From Isoetes taiwanensis (Eukaryota > Streptophyta > Lycopodiopsida > Isoetales > Isoetaceae): 64,000 nt of DNA. The stretch lies in the NCBI GenBank assembly GCA_021234155.1, contig JAJEKV010000059.1:8748779-8812778 (forward strand), written 5' to 3'. The notes beneath the pieces are model-generated. The model did not search any database. It was not told where the DNA came from and saw only the letters and a list, made by a program, of their open reading frames with translations. Below are positions 1 to 11,239 of this stretch, piece by piece (the stretch's first letter is position 1; every line of letters starts with the position of its first letter). The position numbers were made by a program, and so were the translations under genes.

Positions 1-275
1 GGGGACCACAAAGGGGAACATTTCTGAAATAGTTGTAGTGAAAGAGACTATGGTGCCTTTCTAAGAAGGCAGAGGGATATGGTCCTAGACCTTGCAACAC
101 CAAATTGATGATGCAAGGACCCATCGAGACTTGTCTGCCATTATTGCCGGGTACCCACATGGGCATTACTTCGTCGCGGAGCGACGAAGGCGCCGCTTTT
201 AAATTAATTCAGCTCAATTCAATTCAATTGAGTTGAGTTCAATTCAATTCAATTCAATCCACTTCAATTTTCCAA
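1..275 (+). repeat. Dispersed repeat copy A ending in (AATTC)n
   Basis: This copy starts before the window and matches 2517-2780 almost base for base. It ends in a run of AATTC pentamers after a perfect hairpin, CTTCGTCGC-GGA-GCGACGAAG (169-189). A 3' hairpin followed by a pentamer tail resembles the LINE 3' ends elsewhere in the window, so this may be the 3' end of a non-LTR or non-autonomous element. No coding sequence is seen. Confidence 0.7.
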
Positions 276-1185
276 AGGCCTCAACCCCCACTTAGTCCTT
301 GTGGCTAACCCCCTTTTATTTCATGGTGTAAGCAGAGTTGAGGAAGCAACCTGAGTGTAGCCGAGCAGTTGAGCGACGAGATTAATAGAGTCATGTTGAT
401 ATCTAGGATTTCCTAGTCTGAGACTTCATGGATAAAACATATATTTGAAGTTGGATATTATATACCTATTTTGTACATGTTACTCAAGTGTAGCGTTTGC
501 GCCTATGATAAATTTAAGTTCTATTTTTCCCTTTTAAAGGATAAAGATTAAATTCTTTACCATATTTTGGGCTTGATTGCATTGTCAATTATTGACGAAC
601 AAAGCATGCATTAAAATTATTTCATGAATACCAATGGTCAAGTATGATGGGATATTCAGTTACCATGGGGATAATTGGCCAGGCCCTGTCACAAATTTTA
701 CACAAATAGAATTGAGAAGTTCAAGGTTAAAGTATGCCATGAAAGAACCATGCTGACTAAAACAAGAAGAAACAATGAAGGTCTCCATGCTTAAAAAGCT
801 CCAACATGCAACCAACCATTACATGTTTGGGCTAGAATTAAGCATTTCTAGTATTCCATGCTTACAGACCTAAAAGTAAATACCTAATGTGTAGGAATAC
901 GTACAAATCGTAATATCATATAGCATAAGATTTCGCAAAAAATAACTCAAAATAGCAAGCCTAATAAATTGTACACCCCAACCATTGGAAAACTAGGCCC
1001 TGACTCCCACTTTTCAAGGTTATCGCTCTATATGATTTGAAGCCATATTTATGGTGTAACTTAGTCATGAGGAATTCACCTGCATATATGGACATAGTAT
1101 TTGGGCTTCTAGAGTATCAACTTACTCTACGTGTTCGGCGATCTCCCCTCTCTCCAACCTGGGTGGAGGGGCAATCGTCAGGAAG
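276..1185. other. No gene seen
   Basis: AT-rich sequence without a supported reading frame or a recognisable RNA gene. Confidence 0.5.
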
Positions 1186-1412
1186 GTAAGCATACTGTAA
1201 GTACTTAGGCATAATTGGAACTTATCAATGAAGATATTGACATTGTTCTGTAGGAACTCTTCACTTTTTATGTCTACTTTGATTGGTTATAATTGGGTGG
1301 GGGCATTGTTAAGCAAGGTAAGCATACGATAAGTACTTAGGCATAAATGAAACTTATTATGAATGAATATATGGACATTGTTCTGTGGAACTCTTCAGTT
1401 TTTATGTCTGAA
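1186..1412. repeat. Imperfect two-copy tandem repeat, period about 130 bp
   Basis: The segment containing GGTAAGCATACTGTAAGTAC and ending in TTTTTATGTCT (about 1184-1283) recurs at about 1315-1411 with substitutions and small indels. It is non-coding. Confidence 0.65.
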
Positions 1413-2516
1413 GGTTTTGGGTGGGGGGCATCCAGGTATTTATAAATTGTGACAGATTAGCGTGAATTGATGGGAGCTATGATGGCTTCAACTTCAATAG
1501 TTTCCTCTGCATTTGATGCGTCCAACCCATTCAAAAGACCGAGAATGTCTTAGATAATGGTGCGTTAGAAATTGTTACTCCTAAGAACGCAAGCACAGCT
1601 AAGAGGAAATCATCTTTAAATGTGAGCGATTTGGCAAGTTTATACGCTCGTTAACATCCCTGAGGTGCATGTAGTCTTGCACAGAGGGACATTTTCTTCC
1701 TCCAGGTAGTCATGTACTTTAATTCTACGTATTGATTTTATGATTGAATTCAACTATAAAATAAAATAGTAATATTTTAGTTCAAGTATCTTTTTTAAGA
1801 AGTGGTTTTTTCTTAGAAGTCTTACATTGTCAAACAATAATATCCACTCAAATGTTTAGCAATATTTAGTGGCAAAGGGCCAAACTTCTTATGTAAAGAG
1901 AAAGTGGTTATGGAAGGCCATTAAAAAATAATAAATCTGAATTCCCCTTTTTATGTTTTTTTAAGTGATGAAATATTATACAACTCTAACTAAAATTCTT
2001 TTGAGTTCTAGCTATTATTTGGCAATATATATATAACAATTGTCTAACAATTTCATAAACAATCTAGAGCTAGATACATCTTTATCAGGAGAACCTCCAA
2101 AATGACCATATGCAAGAAAGCAACTTGACATAATGATTTATGAGGATCTTTCAAAGCCCTTTATGAGAGCATCTACAACCTTTAGGTATAATTAAATCCC
2201 TGTGTTGTTTCAAATTATGAGGCATAGAAAGGAACAATGAAGAGGAGGCAAGTGGTTTTGTTTAGCATCATTATGACAATGCACTGGCATTAGACATCAG
2301 GGCCAACAATCTATAACATCTGCAGACGCTGATTTGCGCTGACATCAGGGCAATGGAATCAAGACAACAATCTAATATGTAGCAATAAAGGGTAGACATG
2401 GACTAGAGGGAGGGCATGAGAGAAAGCCAGGCAACAAGGTGAAGACCAGAGTCTAGGACATGTAGGCACCACATGCACGTTGAGAAGAACCTTTAAACCC
2501 TTAAAATTCATTAAAT
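1413..2516. other. No gene seen
   Basis: AT-rich sequence with many stops in all frames. Nothing is recognised between the tandem repeat and copy B of the (AATTC)n repeat. Confidence 0.5.
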
Positions 2517-2780
2517 GGGGACCACAAAGGGGATCACTTCTGAAATAGTTGTGTGAAAGAGACTATGGTGCCTTTGTGAGAAGGCAGAGGGATATGGTCC
2601 TAGACCTTGCAACACCAAATTGATGATGCAAGGACCCATGGAGACTTGTCTGCCATTATTGCCGGGTACCCACATGGGCATTACTTCGTCGCGGAGCGAC
2701 GAAGGCGCCGCTTTTAAATTAATTCAGCTCAATTCAATTCAATTCAATTCAATTCAATCCACTTCCATATTTCAAAGTCC
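2517..2780 (+). repeat. Dispersed repeat copy B ending in (AATTC)n
   Basis: This is a near-identical direct copy of 1-275, including the 21-bp hairpin (2684-2704) and the AATTC tail. It lies about 60 bp before the start codon of the next gene, so it may now supply that gene's 5' UTR or core promoter. The two copies differ by single substitutions and by tail length. Confidence 0.75.
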
Positions 2781-2840
2781 AACCAACCGAGATGCCAATT
2801 CATTTTTTCAAAGGCCAACCAACGGAGATGCCAGACATGG

Positions 2841-3938
2841 ATGGAACAGATAGAGCATATGTCGGGACGCCTTGCAATCCAGCATCTAAGGGATTGCAAG
2901 GTAGACATAGCTCGCGGTCTGTCCGAACAAGAGTTCGGACAGATCGAGAGCCGGTTCGGCTTCACCTTTCCGCCTGATCTGAGAAGCATGCTGCAGGAAG
3001 GACTGCCTCTGGGGCATGGCTTTCCGAACTGGCGCGCCGGGAGCTCGGAGCAGCTCAGTGTATGGCTGAACATGCCCTGCTGGGGTCTGCTCTCAGCAAT
3101 TGAGCAAGGCCTTTTCTGGTACAGCCCTTGGGGCCCTAAACCGTCCGATTTGTATCAGGCTCTTCGGATTGCCCGTGCTGCAGTAAAAAAATCCCCTGTT
3201 CTCATCCCTGTTTATGACTGTTTCTATATTCCGTCTTCTCCTCACCGTGCAGGAAATCCTGTTTTTAGCATTAGGCAACTGGAGGCCCTGGTTTATAGCC
3301 ACGATTTGAATGGTTTTCTGTTCAAGCAGAGATTTGTCAATTCTGATACAGGCATGCATCTTCAAGATAAATATTGGTCTGCTCGTTTTGATCAGAAAAA
3401 CCTTGGCCTGATCTCTCCAGCAAGAGAGTATAACGAGTACCCAGATCAAGATTGCTGGTTCAGTTGCATTGGCAAGATGTCTAGGCTTTCAAGAAGCGGA
3501 TCTTGTAACAGACCTGGGTTTCCTTGGAACCCCATGCAGATCCAAAAACCCAGTATCTGGAAGAGGTTCTTCAGGCACCATGAAACCGCAAGGAGTAGTT
3601 TCTACTTCCAAATATGGCTTCTTCACAAACGACGCCCAGCTCCAAAATCTGCTGCAAGGATTGAATTCTGGAGTGATCTCGCTGATACATTTCAGGCCAA
3701 GATCCCAGTTTCTCAATCAAACTTGCTGCCTCAATCTCCTCATAGGGCTGCAGAATTTGCACATTATGGCGTGCAATTTTTTGGCAGTGTTCAGACTTCA
3801 GAAATTGTTGGACAAGTTTTGGATGACGTAGCCAAAAAACTGCGAAAAGGGGGATGGAAAGAACAAGATATTTCTGACATGCTACAGCCAAAGCCTCCTT
3901 GCAGATCTACAGATTGTATAACTTTGAATTTTGTTTAG
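2841..3938 (+). CDS. Plant SMI1/KNR4-like protein, single exon
   Basis: A 365-residue uninterrupted frame from ATG to TAG. Residues about 20-75 carry the SMI1/KNR4-like signature: GLSEQEFGQIE, then FGFTFPPDLRSML, GLPLGHGFPNWR and a Trp-rich stretch with FWYSPWG (about 112-118). LIPVYDCFYIP and GNPVF (about 140-162) follow, as in the plant-specific branch of this family. The C-terminus contains the conserved block KKLRKGGWKEQDI (about 335-347). Family members are usually 350-450 residues, so the length is normal. In fungi the domain acts as a protein-interaction module in cell-wall signalling; the function of the plant members is not known. The stretch at about 215-260 reads less like the family, and small indels there cannot be excluded. 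The first ATG of the frame lies just before the conserved GRLAIQHLRDCKVDIA region, so it was taken as the start. There is no signal peptide or membrane segment. Confidence 0.75.
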   Translation: MEQIEHMSGRLAIQHLRDCKVDIARGLSEQEFGQIESRFGFTFPPDLRSMLQEGLPLGHGFPNWRAGSSEQLSVWLNMPCWGLLSAIEQGLFWYSPWGPKPSDLYQALRIARAAVKKSPVLIPVYDCFYIPSSPHRAGNPVFSIRQLEALVYSHDLNGFLFKQRFVNSDTGMHLQDKYWSARFDQKNLGLISPAREYNEYPDQDCWFSCIGKMSRLSRSGSCNRPGFPWNPMQIQKPSIWKRFFRHHETARSSFYFQIWLLHKRRPAPKSAARIEFWSDLADTFQAKIPVSQSNLLPQSPHRAAEFAHYGVQFFGSVQTSEIVGQVLDDVAKKLRKGGWKEQDISDMLQPKPPCRSTDCITLNFV

Positions 3939-4629
3939 CTTGTAATTGATTTAGTCTCAGCTCTAATCTGATCTGATTTCTTCATATTCCATCTCGGTTA
4001 CTTATTGATATTTACCAAAATCCAGTTAAACTTTTGTTTGTTTCATGGCTACGGCTCAGCAAAACAAAAGAGCTCTAGACATCGAAAACATGGAATGTAG
4101 AAAGACGACGTTGGTTTTCATCTTATCAAATTCAAGAGATCGATTATGAAGTTCAATGCATAATGTAGCCAAAGTTAGTAGTATAGATAACATAAGAATC
4201 AACCCAATTCATGAAGTTCTATTCACCCAAAGCTAAATAGTTGTATTCATATTGTAGCCCGAAGGTAAATCAATAACATGTATATTTGGTGGTGTACTTA
4301 CTTTTTATCATTCCAAAGATTTGGCTGAGATTTTCATGTATTCATTGACAATTTCCCTTTCTATATTTCATGTGACCTTCCATGCATGAGGCGTCATTTA
4401 ACGTGTTGTTAGTACTAGGTCAATTCATGCACATCTCCCTGTTAACCACGTTTATACTACCTAAATATTCCCCAGCTTCTTACACATGCATCTTTTCCAG
4501 TTAAGGTTCTCTGGGCAACTCTTGGAGCCTGAGTTACATACACCCAATATCTCTATGCTAAAGCTAACTAAATATCTAGATGTGCAACTTGTAATTTTGG
4601 TCTCTTTACGAAGTGTAGTCATCTCATAA
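3939..4629. other. 3' flank of the SMI1/KNR4-like gene
   Basis: No further gene. About 3939-4400 is the likely 3' UTR or flank, and it is recognisable in a degraded second copy at 6480-6840. Confidence 0.5.
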
Positions 4630-5075
4630 ACTTTCCAGAGTTTTTTGCTATTTGGAATATACATTGATAAGCTTCAGGATTGGCTTATCCATCATGAAGG
4701 TGGAGGGGCCCATCTCTTTCACCATATTATCCGGCAGCTGTATGTGGATTTCTTAGCTAACACCCCAGCAAGTATGCAACAATATGTTTTGCTTATACCC
4801 CTACAAATATTCAAGATAATTTGGATGCAGTAAGTATATTCTGCCAGAATATAAGAATGCATGTCAATTTGACCAAGACCAAGATGCTTTTGATATCATC
4901 TTCATGACAACAAAGGCAATCTTGTTCCACTTATCAAGGTCAAAATGTGGAAGTGGCGCAGATATATAAGTGCTTGAGAGTGGAGTTCACCACTACCACG
5001 TACTACGATACTTGTGTATGAAGCACGTGATGGCAGGCTGAAAGCCTCTATATGCACTGCACCCAACTAGTTGTA
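4630..5075 (+). mobile_element. LINE reverse transcriptase fragment
   Basis: The frame reads LFGIYIDKLQDWL, then GGGAHLFHHIIRQLYVDFL, which matches the part of LINE reverse transcriptases running into the YADD active site (here YVDF). After frameshifts it continues as NLTKTKMLL and then a stretch like the family's Y-K-LGVEFTTT. Stops and shifts make it dead. It may be the same insertion as the (TATTC)n-tailed end at 5920-6012. Confidence 0.6.
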
Positions 5076-5919
5076 CTCTAAAAGCACCATTAAGAAAATA
5101 AGGATATTGAAGAACCACTATCAAGAAAATAAAGATATTGAAAAAATTATTTTGCGAGCATAATTATTCTTGCGCATTTTAAATGAGTCATGTGATGGAC
5201 ATTGTATATGCACTGCAAATTCAATTGTCCAAAATGATTGAATATGCAAAGAATCAACCATTTCTGTAATTTATACTTCTTTGGTCAGTGTATCATTTTC
5301 TCGTTTCATTTTTAACTATCACTTGATGGCAAGACTTCAAGCTCTTTTGCAAATAAAATCGTGTTAGTGGCCCGTGATACATATAAAATTTTATTAACCA
5401 TATACTTGAAGCAGCATCTACATTGCCCTATAGCTATTAGAACTTCTTACTTTATCATCAACCCTATAGAACCAACCCTTGCGCTCCTCATGCCACATGA
5501 CATTTATCTCATAAATAGAAACATACAAAGAAGTGACCACATTAAATGAAGCAAATATGGTTTAATCCTGAGATATACACTGACATAAGAATTAAATTCC
5601 AAAACGTCAGGGACTACCCAATCCCAAAGCTCATGATCCAAGACAACATATTAACAGACATGGCAGATGCCATCGGAGAGATGGCAATTAGACACCAGGG
5701 GGTGCACCAAGATAAAGGGTTCATAATTTGAGACGCAAGTGATGTGGATCAATGGAGCCCACAAAGCACAACTCAAAACTGAAGATAACGATGTTCACGC
5801 AATGGCTAAGAAGCCAAGTAAGAGTGTTGTATACAAAGAAACAAGTTAAGCCCGCATGATGGCTACATTATTTTCAGCATTGTATTGCTCGTAACATCTC
5901 GTCGTGGGAGCTTGCAAAT
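5076..5919. other. No clear gene; possible LINE interior
   Basis: It lies between a LINE reverse transcriptase fragment and a LINE-type tail. Only short frames without recognisable motifs are seen. Confidence 0.35.
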
Positions 5920-6012
5920 GCAACACAAGTCCAATGGCCCTCTGGTCTTAGGGACACAAATGTATTCTATTCTATTCTATTCTATTCTATTCTATTCTAT
6001 TCTATTCTATTA
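5920..6012 (+). mobile_element. LINE 3' end with (TATTC)n tail
   Basis: CCAATGGCC..GGTCT..GGGAC runs directly into about nine TATTC pentamers. The same block precedes the tails at about 19195 and 61440, so this is the 3' terminus of a third member of that LINE family. Confidence 0.6.
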
Positions 6013-6354
6013 TATATACGAGCCACTGAAGTTGTGCAAACATAGTTTTAGATACATCCTATCAAATATACCTTTGCTCTGTGTCATTGAGACATGTTGT
6101 GCTATTAAGGTGATTCAAGAAACTAGAATGAGCAAGCAAAGACAATAGTTTTACTATTTTGGTAACAACCTCCATAAAAAGATTGCAGCAATATGAACAA
6201 AGATTGTGATAGTCTTCATAATATGAGTAGAGAAACACATAATGTTTAGCTTTGACGAGAATCCTCTTCAAGCTGACCTAGAAATGTTATAAATGAGTAA
6301 CTACTATGAAGGGATATTATGAGATAGTTGCATGTGATATATGTAAATGTAACA

Positions 6355-6840
6355 GCTAAGAAAAGGGGGATGGAAAGAACAGGATATTGCTAACATGCTA
6401 AGGGGGATGGAAAGAACATGATATTGCTAACATGGTATAGGAAAAACCTCCATGCAAATCAAAGATATATAATGATGACGATGATCTGATTTGTTCAAAT
6501 TCCATTTGGGTTATTGATATTTTACAAATTCTTCACAAGATTTCAATTCCTAGTTAAACATTTCATTGCTATGGCTTAGTAAAACAGACAAATACTAGAG
6601 CTTTGAAAACAAGAAGAAAGGGGAAGACGTCATTGGTTTTAAATTGACAATATTCAACAGATGTTATAGTCTCAACTGATTTTGTGAAGTTCAATTTATA
6701 GTGTAACAAAAGATAATAAAAAATCAACTCAATTCACTATAGTTCTATTCAATTTGGTGGTATGCTTTATTCTTCAAAAAATTCATTCATATTTATTATC
6801 AATTTTCCCTTTCGATATCATTTAACTCCTCGGACTTCTT
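6355..6840 (+). pseudogene. Partial duplicate of the 3' end of the SMI1/KNR4-like gene
   Basis: It matches the end of the gene at 2841-3938: AAGGGGGATGGAAAGAACA (codons for KGGWKEQ) appears twice here, about 39 bp apart. Degraded matches to the gene's 3' flank follow, for example the block GTTCTATTCA and the region before AATTTTCCCTTTC. Only the last tens of codons and the flank are present, so this is a dead fragment about 2.5 kb downstream of its parent. Confidence 0.65.
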
Positions 6841-7266
6841 GCCTCTAGCATCTTCTCTCTCTATGGTTTTGGAGCACCTAGTGTTTAGAAGGAGGAAGCA
6901 ATTTTTGCAGACTTATATATTGCACACATAGAGCTTTCCATAGCAACAAAAATCCTATCAATCGGAGCATCAACAAGGTCACCTAGCAAATGTATTAATG
7001 ATATATAGTTCAACTATAGATTCCTTTTAAGAAAACTGAAATGCTAGCATATTTTGGAGGTTTATATTGTCAAAATCATTCAAATTAATAGGTTGCAATT
7101 TAAAATAACCATTTTGTTGAAGACAACCATAAAATACAATGTGCAGTAACAAAACGAATTACACAATGAAAGAAGATATATGAAAAAGAAGACTAGCTAT
7201 ATTTTTTAACTTAAGTAAATAGCACCTTTAAAAGTCGCAAGTATCATCTTTTAAGTGATAGAAACT

Positions 7267-7742
7267 TCAAAGATCAAGAGAAACATTTTTATGAACAAGA
7301 GGTTCTTCGTCATCTTTTTCAACATCTACAATGGTAATACAAAAAGTAGGTTCTTGCCTAATCGGGTCCTCCAATTTCTTCATCTCATCAAGACGAATCA
7401 AGTTAATAAAACTTGGAAGATCATTAGTATTCTCTGTCAATGGCGGTTGAACCTCAGAGCTTCTTGGCTTGGCACTACCATTAGCACCAAATTCTTGGTT
7501 CTCATCAGATATACTCTGTAGAGAACTAATTCTCAATCGAATGAAACCCATACGGTCTTGATCAATATATTTCCATAAGGCACAGGCACATGCCAGGCAA
7601 TAGTTGTCATAAAAAATAGAAAATGCATCAACAATCCAATTCTCTTGTTGAATTGTGACATTCCAAGGAAATATACGCCATAAATACATATATTTCTAGG
7701 TTCATCACTATAAAAGTCTACCTTCATAGCCTTATATACCAT
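7267..7742 (-). pseudogene. Unidentified coding relic
   Basis: An ATG at 7742 opens MVYKAMKVDFYSDEPRN. After one apparent frameshift near 7640 the other frame continues through FYDNYCLACACALWKYIDQ to a stop at about 7267. The acidic, ordered composition suggests former coding sequence, but I do not recognise the family. It abuts the family-A LTR. Confidence 0.3.
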
Positions 7743-7749
7743 AGATTAG

Positions 7750-9287
7750 TGGCATAGGGTGCATGGCTAAGTTATTCATATAACTTAGCAACCTTAGGCT
7801 AAGGCCATTTTCCACGTGGCCTTAACCTATTGGGCACCCGCCACACGGAGCCACCCTATTGGAGCCATGTGGCATAACATGTAAACCCTAACCTATAAAG
7901 GCCTAAACCCTAACCCTAGGCCTCTTTTCTGGCTCCAACAGTCTGGGAACCTTCTTCGCGCTCGAAACTCCGTTTCGAGAACCGTCTGCTATGGCACAGC
8001 ACAGCATAGCAGCCCCTAGAGTGTGAGCACATGAGTAGGAGTGAGAGCTACCTCGAACATCTCGAAGACCATGGAGACGCCGGGAACAGGAGGAAGTTTT
8101 TCAGGAGCAGGTATTTTGGTATAAATTTCTTGGTAGATCATCTAGAAGTCAGGATTCCAGATGAGTTAGCATCTCATGTCTCTAGTAGAGCCATTCTAGA
8201 GCCCTTAGTTTAGATCTTGAACCCTAATCAATGAACCCTGACTGTAAGTTAGATGTATATGATTAGGTTAGATGTTCTTCTCATTATTATCATGTTATGT
8301 GGATATGTGATGTTGGTTGTTCATGTTCGCTCCTCTTGTATTGGGAAGGGGGGTAGAGACTTAGTAGCCATTACGTAGTGATGCTCCTAGTGTAGACCCT
8401 TTAGTTCCTATTATTATGCGGCCTGCGCACAAGAACCCACCCGGCTATGGGGACTATGGACTAACTGAGCACTACATAACGGGGCTAGTGGCCAAAAGGA
8501 TGGGGGTCCCTGCTGAGCACGGCTACTGGGGACCCATAGCAAGCTAGGCTTATGGCCGGTCACTTCGTGGGGGTCGGACATGGGTCCGACACCCTCTAAA
8601 TCAATGGTGCCACCCTGATCCTTAGGAGTTGCAGGTGTTGGCCTGGCTCCTATTTTGGGGGGTTAAGCCGGGGAAGAATCGTGTATCACCACGATTCTCT
8701 AGCTGCCGTTGGATCTGCTAGACCCCGGGAAGGGGAGATGGAACCCTTCCTGCCTCAACGGACCGGAGAGATGCAACCTGGAGTAGCCTTGAAGGGTGAT
8801 ACCTCGAGACTATGTCTCCGGCAGGCTACAGTCATGCCAGAGTCCGATCTAGCCAGTCTACATAGTGTGCACAGGAGGGGCGGATGGAGTGGACTACCCT
8901 AGCCATTATCTCTAGCTAGCCCAACCATTGTTATGACTCGGTCTGCTCTATCTTGTGGTCTAGCAGTCTACCTCCCATGAGTCTAAGGCCTAGGTAGGAG
9001 CTCTCACGTTTTATGGCATATGTTTATCTCTATTATATCTATGGATGTATAGATGTGCTACCCTTCGAGGTAGTTCGATATATTGTTGTTGCTAGTTCTG
9101 ACGGTGTTTATGTTTTCGATGTGATAGGAGCCCATAGGGGAAGGCAGCGCAAGACACCTTCGTGTCCCCTTCCCGCACTAGGGATACCCTGGAGTGCGAG
9201 ATAGATGGAGGGCCCGTGCGGTCGAAGGACCAGATGGGGGATTTCCTGTGTACGGCCGGGCGCCATATATTTGTAGGGAGCATCACA
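7750..9287 (+). mobile_element. LTR family A, copy 1 (5' LTR)
   Basis: About 1.5 kb. The 3' part (from about 8100) is shared with 15880-17041 and, inverted, with 62016-63095. It ends in CATCACA and is followed after one base by the primer-binding site TGGTATCAGAG, which marks it as a 5' LTR. The 5' end is uncertain because the other copies do not reach it; TGGCATAGG at 7750 or TGCATGG at about 7761 could be the TG terminus. It holds a TATA box at 7892-7900. Open frames inside it are not genes. Confidence 0.75.
7880..7920 (+). promoter_or_regulatory. LTR-A core promoter: TATA box flanked by telobox motifs
   Basis: CCTATAAAG (7892-7900) is flanked on both sides by AAACCCTAA-type telobox motifs. 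TATA boxes in plant LTRs set the start of the R region; teloboxes are known plant promoter elements, mainly of translation-related genes. Use by this LTR is inference. Confidence 0.5.
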
Positions 9288-9288
9288 A

Positions 9289-9299
9289 TGGTATCAGAG
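9289..9299 (+). other. Primer-binding site (initiator Met tRNA)
   Basis: TGGTATCAGAG is the standard plant LTR-element sequence complementary to the 3' end of initiator-Met tRNA, one base after the LTR end. The following internal region (9300-10140) holds no gag or pol that I can recognise, so the element is non-autonomous or gutted. Confidence 0.85.
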
Positions 9300-10139
9300 T
9301 AATGTTCTTAGTTGATTAATAGCTAGCACTTACCAAATCCCTGAATAGGTAGATTAACTGACCTAGCTAAGGAATGGAATGAGAATTCCAGTCTTGAACC
9401 GCGAAAGGTGGGAGAATTTTTTTTTTCCATTAGCAGGGTCATAATTAGATTAGGTTATACTCTAAGTGGGCAGAAATAATATAGTCAAAGAAATCTTCTA
9501 GTAATTTGAGCTCAAGTTGTTCATGAACCGCACCTTTCAAGCAAAAATTGAATCAGAAACCGCTCAAAAGAAAGCTTGAAAGAAAATGGCGCGAAATGAC
9601 CACTATTTGGCCCAAAAGAAATAGGAAATTTTGAGAAATAGTTAGGTGATTAGGAAAAGTACATTAATTAATAACCCATAGTTATAATAAATTTACTTTT
9701 AAGAAAAGTAGTTATTAAATCTATGAAAGCACCTCTACTCCTTAGAAGTTCCCAAATGGTAGCTTGAACCTCTCCTTTATCTTTGTAAGGCAAATTATAA
9801 GCTAATCTCCGAAGCTGCCATAAGAATGCGCACCAAACGAACAATCTGTGAGATCGACCCAAAGGAGCTGTGAATAGACATAGTCGACCATTGATAGAGG
9901 CAAGAGCTTTCGAAAAGGCTGCTATCAAGGAAGCTAAGTTGTTGGGAGGACCAAACAAGTAGCTAAGAAGGTGGGAAGCCTCAGCTTGCACCCGAATGTT
10001 GAAGCACTCGCGACATGTGGCCTAGGCCAGACGATGAATCTAGCCACTCAAGCTCTTCAGACGAATCGTATCACTCTTGGAGGAGCAATAGCTTAGCACT
10101 TCAAGTGAATGATCGCAAGGCTCAAGGAAAATTGAGATC

Positions 10140-10480
10140 GTGGCGTCCGCTTCTGGAGGTGAGGAGCAAGTAGCAAGAGCAACCTCGGCAACAAGAGCAA
10201 CCCCAGCAATAGGAAGAGCAGGTGAGGAGCAAGTAGCAAGAGAAACCTCGACAAAAGGAGCAACCCCAAAGACCAGAAGAGTAGGTGAGCAAAGAAGCGT
10301 GAGGGAGCAACCCAACACCGAAGAGTAGATGAGCAAAGAAGCGAGGGAGCAGCCCCAACACCGTGAAGAATAGGTGAGCAACAAGGAGTAGGAGCAACCT
10401 CGGCAATACAAGCAACCTCAGCAGCAAGAACAGCAGCAAAGAGGGGCCAGCAATGCGAAAGAAAAGGGCAGGAAGAAAGT
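10140..10480. repeat. Purine-rich minisatellite
   Basis: Degenerate units around GAGGAGCAAGTAGCAAGAG and GTGAGCAAAGAAGCG recur about every 40-70 bp. They create long open frames on both strands that are composition artefacts. Confidence 0.7.
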
Positions 10481-10552
10481 CGTTGCAAGAGAGGAAGAGA
10501 CGTAGGCAGGGGAGAAGCGAGCAAAGATGCGTGAAGATAGGCAGAGGGGAGC

Positions 10553-10948
10553 GTGGTTGTTAGAGAACCACAACCGGACGAACCCAGGAGGATGAGCCCG
10601 AGAAGGAAGAACCACACCAACAAGAGTAGGGAGCAAGAGGCTAAAGAAGAAGAGGAGGAGGTGGCCAAGAACGTGACGAGCCTATGCTCGCAACTATATC
10701 CAATGCAGTCCAAGGAGGGCAAGATCAGCGAGAAGTTATTTAAGCTAAACCAGCATATTGACTACGAGAAGAAGAGGCAGCATGCAAGATTTATCTCTGC
10801 TGATGGATTCGACATAATTACTGATATTGTAAGTAGAGTGCCGGAGTCCGTCAAAGGCAGCCGACCAGGGTCGAAAAGCAAGCCTCCAGCACCTCGATCC
10901 GAATTCTCTGAAGAAGGTTCGCCATGGGCCAAATTCCAAGCACAGTAG
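10553..10948 (+). CDS. Unidentified charged ORF inside the LTR-A internal region
   Basis: 131 codons, rich in K, E and R. The first half is low complexity (EAKEEEEEVAKN). The second half is more ordered, with LFKLNQHIDYEKKRQ and SADGFDIITDIVSRV, and ends EEGSPWAKFQAQ. No family is recognised. It lies between the minisatellite and a histone H3 relic, in the same orientation as the LTR. It may be a remnant of a captured gene rather than gag. Confidence 0.25.
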   Translation: MVVREPQPDEPRRMSPRRKNHTNKSREQEAKEEEEEVAKNVTSLCSQLYPMQSKEGKISEKLFKLNQHIDYEKKRQHARFISADGFDIITDIVSRVPESVKGSRPGSKSKPPAPRSEFSEEGSPWAKFQAQ

Positions 10949-11040
10949 AGTTGCTCGGTATATTTGGCATTGCCAATAGTGCACCAGTCTGATGATTCAG
11001 AACGCCTCGTTTCGAGTGCCTACATCAAGGGTCTATGTAG

Positions 11041-11157
11041 GAGTTCAAGATGGACTACGACTACCGAGCCACATCGACGATCATTCATGCCAAGAGGATG
11101 ACCATTAAGCTCAAGAATATGAACTTGGCATGGAGGATTAGAAAAGATAAAATTTAG
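11041..11157 (+). pseudogene. Histone H3 C-terminal relic
   Basis: The frame EFKMDYDYRA..TIIHAKRMTIKLKN..LAWRIRKDKI ends at TAG. It aligns with the end of histone H3 ([23 protein letters not shown]-type), with H-A-K-R-x-T-I, L-A and R-I-R conserved. EFKM before it recalls the DFKT of the H3 core. A stop lies just upstream and the middle of the fold is missing, so it is a dead fragment. It is too short to tell canonical H3 from CENH3. Confidence 0.5.
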
Positions 11158-11239
11158 GAATCTTTGCATAACATTTTGAGCTCGTATGTATATATGTTTT
11201 TAGAATTAATGGTAGGGAAACAAAAAAATCAACTCTGGC

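Noticed and set aside
10093-10722. 209-codon - strand open frame rich in Leu and Ser
   Set aside because: It is the antisense of a purine-rich minisatellite and charged region; length comes from composition.
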